From SIO4C1 sp039180385 (lineage in GTDB: Bacteria; Cyanobacteriota; Cyanobacteriia; Phormidesmidales; Phormidesmidaceae): 16,991 bases of DNA. The DNA lies in assembly GCA_039180385.1 (NCBI GenBank), contig JBCDDJ010000098.1:1-16991 (forward strand), read 5' to 3'. The notes under the pieces are model-generated. The model was not told the DNA's origin and did not search any database. It was given only the letters and a program-made list of their open reading frames with translations. Below, in pieces: positions 14,262 through 16,991 of this stretch; the stretch's first letter is position 1, and each line of letters starts with the position of its first letter. The position numbers and the translations under genes are program-made.

Positions 14262-15019
14262 GGTTGCCCCAAGGGGTTGGCCCCGCGACCTCGAACACTG
14301 CTGCGACCCAGGTAGTCAAGACTCACTGCACAGGAGATCTCATCCAAAGTCTCCGTTGAAACCTCGTTTTTATGGCGATTTTCGGTTGCGAGTCCGACTT
14401 GTTTATTGCTGGAGTCTGTACTGCTAGGGTCTATAGAGGCCGCTTCTATGGTTGAGGTAAAGTTGCAAACATAAGCACCTACCAGGCTTTCGCCCGTAAA
14501 CAGTCTTAACTGATAGCCGTAGGATTTAGCAGTTTGACCAAACTGGGTGATGAGCGCGTATTGTTCTATATAGTTCAACGAGTTCCAAAGACGACGGTTG
14601 AGATCCAAATCAATATGATGCAGCGCATCAAGGCCGTCTCGGCGATAGGCGACCCAGCCAGAGATGAGCTGATCTGTTTCTACAAAAAGACTGCTCTGAT
14701 GGTGCTGCCACCAGAGGCTGGGGCGGGTGAAATCGGTCTCAGAGGTAGTGTCCTCAGTCACGGCAACCCCCGCTTGTATTTCGGCGGTACTGGGGGTCAT
14801 ATCAATGGGAATTTGATGGAGATCAAGAATCACCGATTGTATTTGGGCCAGAGTTGAAGGGATAGAGAGGACAACTGCCTGGGGACTCGCCTCGGGTAGG
14901 TGAGCCTCGTTAGCCTGAGCTGAGCGGCTCCCAATGGCAAAAACCGCTGCGGTTAGCGATAAGGCCATGGTCGCCAGTCGTCGCACAGAAAATATTTGGG
15001 TGATGTGGGTACGCGACAT
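14258..15019 (-). CDS. Unrecognised secreted protein
   Basis: I do not recognise this 253-residue protein. It begins MSRTHITQIFSVRRLATM, followed by a hydrophobic stretch and a likely signal cleavage after SRSAQA (about residue 36), so it is probably exported to the periplasm. The remainder has an Asp/Glu-rich middle, a block FTRPSLWWQHHQSSLFVETDQLISGWVAYRRDG, a second block LNRRLWNSLNYIEQYALITQFGQTAKSYGYQLRLF, and two cysteines (in YVCNF and SCAVS) that could pair. The last third is rich in Ser and Thr. ATG at 15019 is chosen over an upstream in-frame TTG at 15046. The stop overlaps the stop of the converging solute-binding gene by two bases within a shared TTAA. It starts about 60 nt after the radical SAM stop on the same strand, so read-through is possible. 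Confidence 0.72.
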   Translation of the reverse strand: MSRTHITQIFSVRRLATMALSLTAAVFAIGSRSAQANEAHLPEASPQAVVLSIPSTLAQIQSVILDLHQIPIDMTPSTAEIQAGVAVTEDTTSETDFTRPSLWWQHHQSSLFVETDQLISGWVAYRRDGLDALHHIDLDLNRRLWNSLNYIEQYALITQFGQTAKSYGYQLRLFTGESLVGAYVCNFTSTIEAASIDPSSTDSSNKQVGLATENRHKNEVSTETLDEISCAVSLDYLGRSSVRGRGANPLGQP

Positions 15020-15080
15020 GGAATAAATCCGCGACGTAAGGGGCAATGCTTGGGGCGCTCCGCACGCTTGAAGACTATCT

Positions 15081-16991
15081 TCACCCTAGAATGAGGAAAT
15101 TCCGGTGAATGTGACCCAACTGGAGGCTCCGATGTTTCACCTGTTCTAGCATAAATACAACCTGCTCAGGGCGCAGCAGGGTGCCATCGTTACGACAACT
15201 GCCCACGTAGTGCAGCACCACATCCCCAGCTTGCTGCAGCTTGGTGGTCACCGACTCAGGCAGTGACAAGCGCTCCACCTCAGGGACCACCCTCAAATCA
15301 AACAACCTTTCTCTCAAGTTAATCGACCGTATCTGGTCGGATTTTGGGCTCGATTTTTTTCTGGATTTTTTGAGCGGTTGCTGATAAATAATTTCGTCGG
15401 TCGCGAGAACCTGATTAATCCAGTCAGACCAAGGCTCAGAACCGTAATTAACAAGCGGATCCTCTAAGCTAACGGCCAGAAAATACTCCGCTTTCTCGAG
15501 GACTTTAGTGGCGGAGGGGGCAGATAGGTCAACCGACGTGACAGCGTAAATCGGGAGTTCGGGGGAGAGCTGGGCCTGCAGTTCGGTCTTAAAAAAATCT
15601 GGATCGAGGGGTTTTGTCAGCTCAAAGTCGATGATTTCACCCGTGCTGGTGGCTCCCAATGGCAGGGCATTGGCTGGAGAAATCCGAGGACCAGGGTGGT
15701 AGCCACCGGTAAAGGTGATGGGTAAAGCAGCTCGACGCACGGCGCGATCGAGCATTCGGGCCAGATCAAGGTGACCGATGAGGGCCATTTCTCCCAGTTT
15801 GCCCAGCCGAATGCGCAGTCGTTGGGCACGGGTTTGATTGGGTTTGAAGTGCCCCTCAAAGTTTGGAATGGTCGGAGGAGGGACAACGATGTTATGGCCA
15901 AAGTCGGTACCGCAGATGCCACAGTGGGAACAGCCCTCAAACGAACAGTCAGGCACCACCGCCGCTGCCAGGGCACGGGCCAGATCCGCTTTGAGCCATT
16001 GCTTATCAATGCCAGTGTCGAGGTGATCCCACGGTAGGGGGGCATCCAGGGAAGGTTGCTGCGGAGTATCAACTGAGGTCTCAGCTAAGCTCCATTCCCC
16101 ATTTTCGGTCTGGCGATATTTCCAGCTGAGGCCAGACTCATCAATGGCCTGGGTCCACGCTCCAAAGGCGCGCTCCAGACTTTCCCACCAGGCGTCCATG
16201 CCAGCCCCCAGTTCCCAGGCTCGTCGGACCACCGGGGCCAGTCGCCGGTCGCCACGACCGACAAAGTCCTCCATGGCTGAGATGCGCACGTCGGTAAAAT
16301 TGACCTTAACGCCACGGATGCGGCGAAATTCTTCGGCTAACAGGGCTTGCTTACGTTCAAACTCGGTGGTGGAGACTGAGTGCCATTGAAAGGGGGTGTG
16401 GGGCTTGGGGGTGAAATTTGAAATCGTGATGTTGAACCCCAGGGTCTTGCGCTTAGGCTGTTTACATTCTTGTCGCAGCCAGAGGACGGTTTCCGCAATG
16501 CCGAGGACATCGATATCGGTTTCCCCCGGTAGCCCGATCATGAAATAGAGTTTGACCTTGTCCCAACCTTGCTCATGGGCGGTTTTGACCCCGCGCAGCA
16601 GCTCCTCATTGGTAAGGCCCTTGTTGATGATGTCGCGCATCCGCTGGGTGCCCGCTTCGGGGGCAAAGGTCAGGCCGATGGGGCGGGTGCCGCCGACAAT
16701 GTTGGCGATGTTTTCATCAAATCGATCAACCCGCTGACTGGGGAGTGACAGGGAGATATTGTCGGTTTTGAGACGATTTTTGACCTCAACTCCGACGGCG
16801 GGTAAGGCCAAATAGTCGGAACAGCTCAGCGACAGTAGGGAAAATTCGTTGTAGCCGGTTGCTCTCATGCCTCGTTCGATGGCATCAATGACTTGATCGG
16901 GCTCAACGTCACGGGCGGGGCGGGTGAGCATGCCAGGTTGGCAAAACCGACACCCACGGGTGCAACCGCGACGAATCTCCACGGTGAGGCG
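15081..16991 (-). CDS. Radical SAM protein with C-terminal TIGR03936/DUF2344-like domain, 5' end missing
   Basis: The reading frame enters from beyond 16991, and about 636 residues are in view. It matches the TIGR03960-type fusion (usually about 850-900 residues), whose N-terminal B12-binding-like part is outside the window. Numbering from codon 16982 as residue 1 (a GTG that reads Val inside the gene), the radical SAM cluster cysteines are C7, C11 and C14 in RRGCTRGCRFCQPG. Typical SAM-core segments follow (GLTFAPEAGTQRMRDIINKG, KLYFMIGLPGE). A second cysteine cluster with pattern C-x4-C-x2-C-x2-C occurs at about residues 345-357 (CSFEGCSHCGIC) and may hold zinc or an extra iron-sulfur cluster. 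The DUF2344-like domain starts near residue 380 (RIRLGKLGEMALIGHLDLARMLDRA). The substrate is not established in this family as far as I know. An RNA-related role is sometimes inferred because relatives lie next to RNase E/G, but no such neighbour is seen here. Confidence 0.9.
   Translation of the reverse strand, partial: RLTVEIRRGCTRGCRFCQPGMLTRPARDVEPDQVIDAIERGMRATGYNEFSLLSLSCSDYLALPAVGVEVKNRLKTDNISLSLPSQRVDRFDENIANIVGGTRPIGLTFAPEAGTQRMRDIINKGLTNEELLRGVKTAHEQGWDKVKLYFMIGLPGETDIDVLGIAETVLWLRQECKQPKRKTLGFNITISNFTPKPHTPFQWHSVSTTEFERKQALLAEEFRRIRGVKVNFTDVRISAMEDFVGRGDRRLAPVVRRAWELGAGMDAWWESLERAFGAWTQAIDESGLSWKYRQTENGEWSLAETSVDTPQQPSLDAPLPWDHLDTGIDKQWLKADLARALAAAVVPDCSFEGCSHCGICGTDFGHNIVVPPPTIPNFEGHFKPNQTRAQRLRIRLGKLGEMALIGHLDLARMLDRAVRRAALPITFTGGYHPGPRISPANALPLGATSTGEIIDFELTKPLDPDFFKTELQAQLSPELPIYAVTSVDLSAPSATKVLEKAEYFLAVSLEDPLVNYGSEPWSDWINQVLATDEIIYQQPLKKSRKKSSPKSDQIRSINLRERLFDLRVVPEVERLSLPESVTTKLQQAGDVVLHYVGSCRNDGTLLRPEQVVFMLEQVKHRSLQLGHIHRNFLILG

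Overview
The window looks like ordinary chromosomal DNA of a cyanobacterium. Evidence: a gene for photosystem II cytochrome c550 (psbV); a CyaC-type hybrid adenylate cyclase; the palindrome GCGATCGC (HIP1) eight times in 17 kb, against roughly one per 65 kb expected by chance; and small dispersed repeats typical of filamentous cyanobacteria. GC content is moderate, near 50 % or a little above. The repeat types suggest a filamentous, Leptolyngbya/Nostoc-like relative, but this is a weak inference. I found no tRNA, rRNA, transposase, phage gene or CRISPR array.

Layout, left to right. Positions 52-1137 (minus) encode a TonB-like membrane-anchored protein with a long Pro/Ser/Thr/Glu linker. Positions 1380-4856 (minus) encode a 1158-residue REC-GAF-GAF-kinase-REC-cyclase protein whose catalytic residues all appear intact. 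At 5088-5642 (plus) lies a GNAT acetyltransferase, and at 5914-6525 (plus) an unrecognised 203-216 residue protein. A minus-strand pair follows: a YqiA-like esterase (8568-7936) and histidinol-phosphate aminotransferase hisC (7922-6765), 13 nt apart. Going right on the plus strand are leuB (8648-9736), a small unrecognised protein (about 9929-10228), prepilin peptidase pilD (10354-11160), accD (11404-12336), psbV (12455-12958) and an orphan solute-binding lipoprotein (13107-14261). The lipoprotein gene meets a secreted protein gene (15019-14258, minus) tail to tail, sharing a TTAA. The right end holds the 3' part of a large radical SAM gene (16991-15081, minus) that continues out of the window.

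The genes form no single pathway. They cover housekeeping biosynthesis (leucine, histidine, fatty acids), photosynthesis, type IV pilus maturation, cAMP signalling and envelope functions. CyaC-type cAMP signalling and type IV pili are functionally linked in some cyanobacteria through motility, but nothing here shows a direct link between these two genes.

I saw no clear undescribed system. The more interesting structure is between genes: heptamer arrays (ATCYAAA) at 8563-8597 and, as an inverted pair, at 10273-10335; an inverted 14-nt repeat array between convergent genes at 6587-6766; a 30-nt SDR-like element between exact 11-nt direct repeats at 11222-11273; and a 13-bp hairpin just before the solute-binding gene at 13065-13094.
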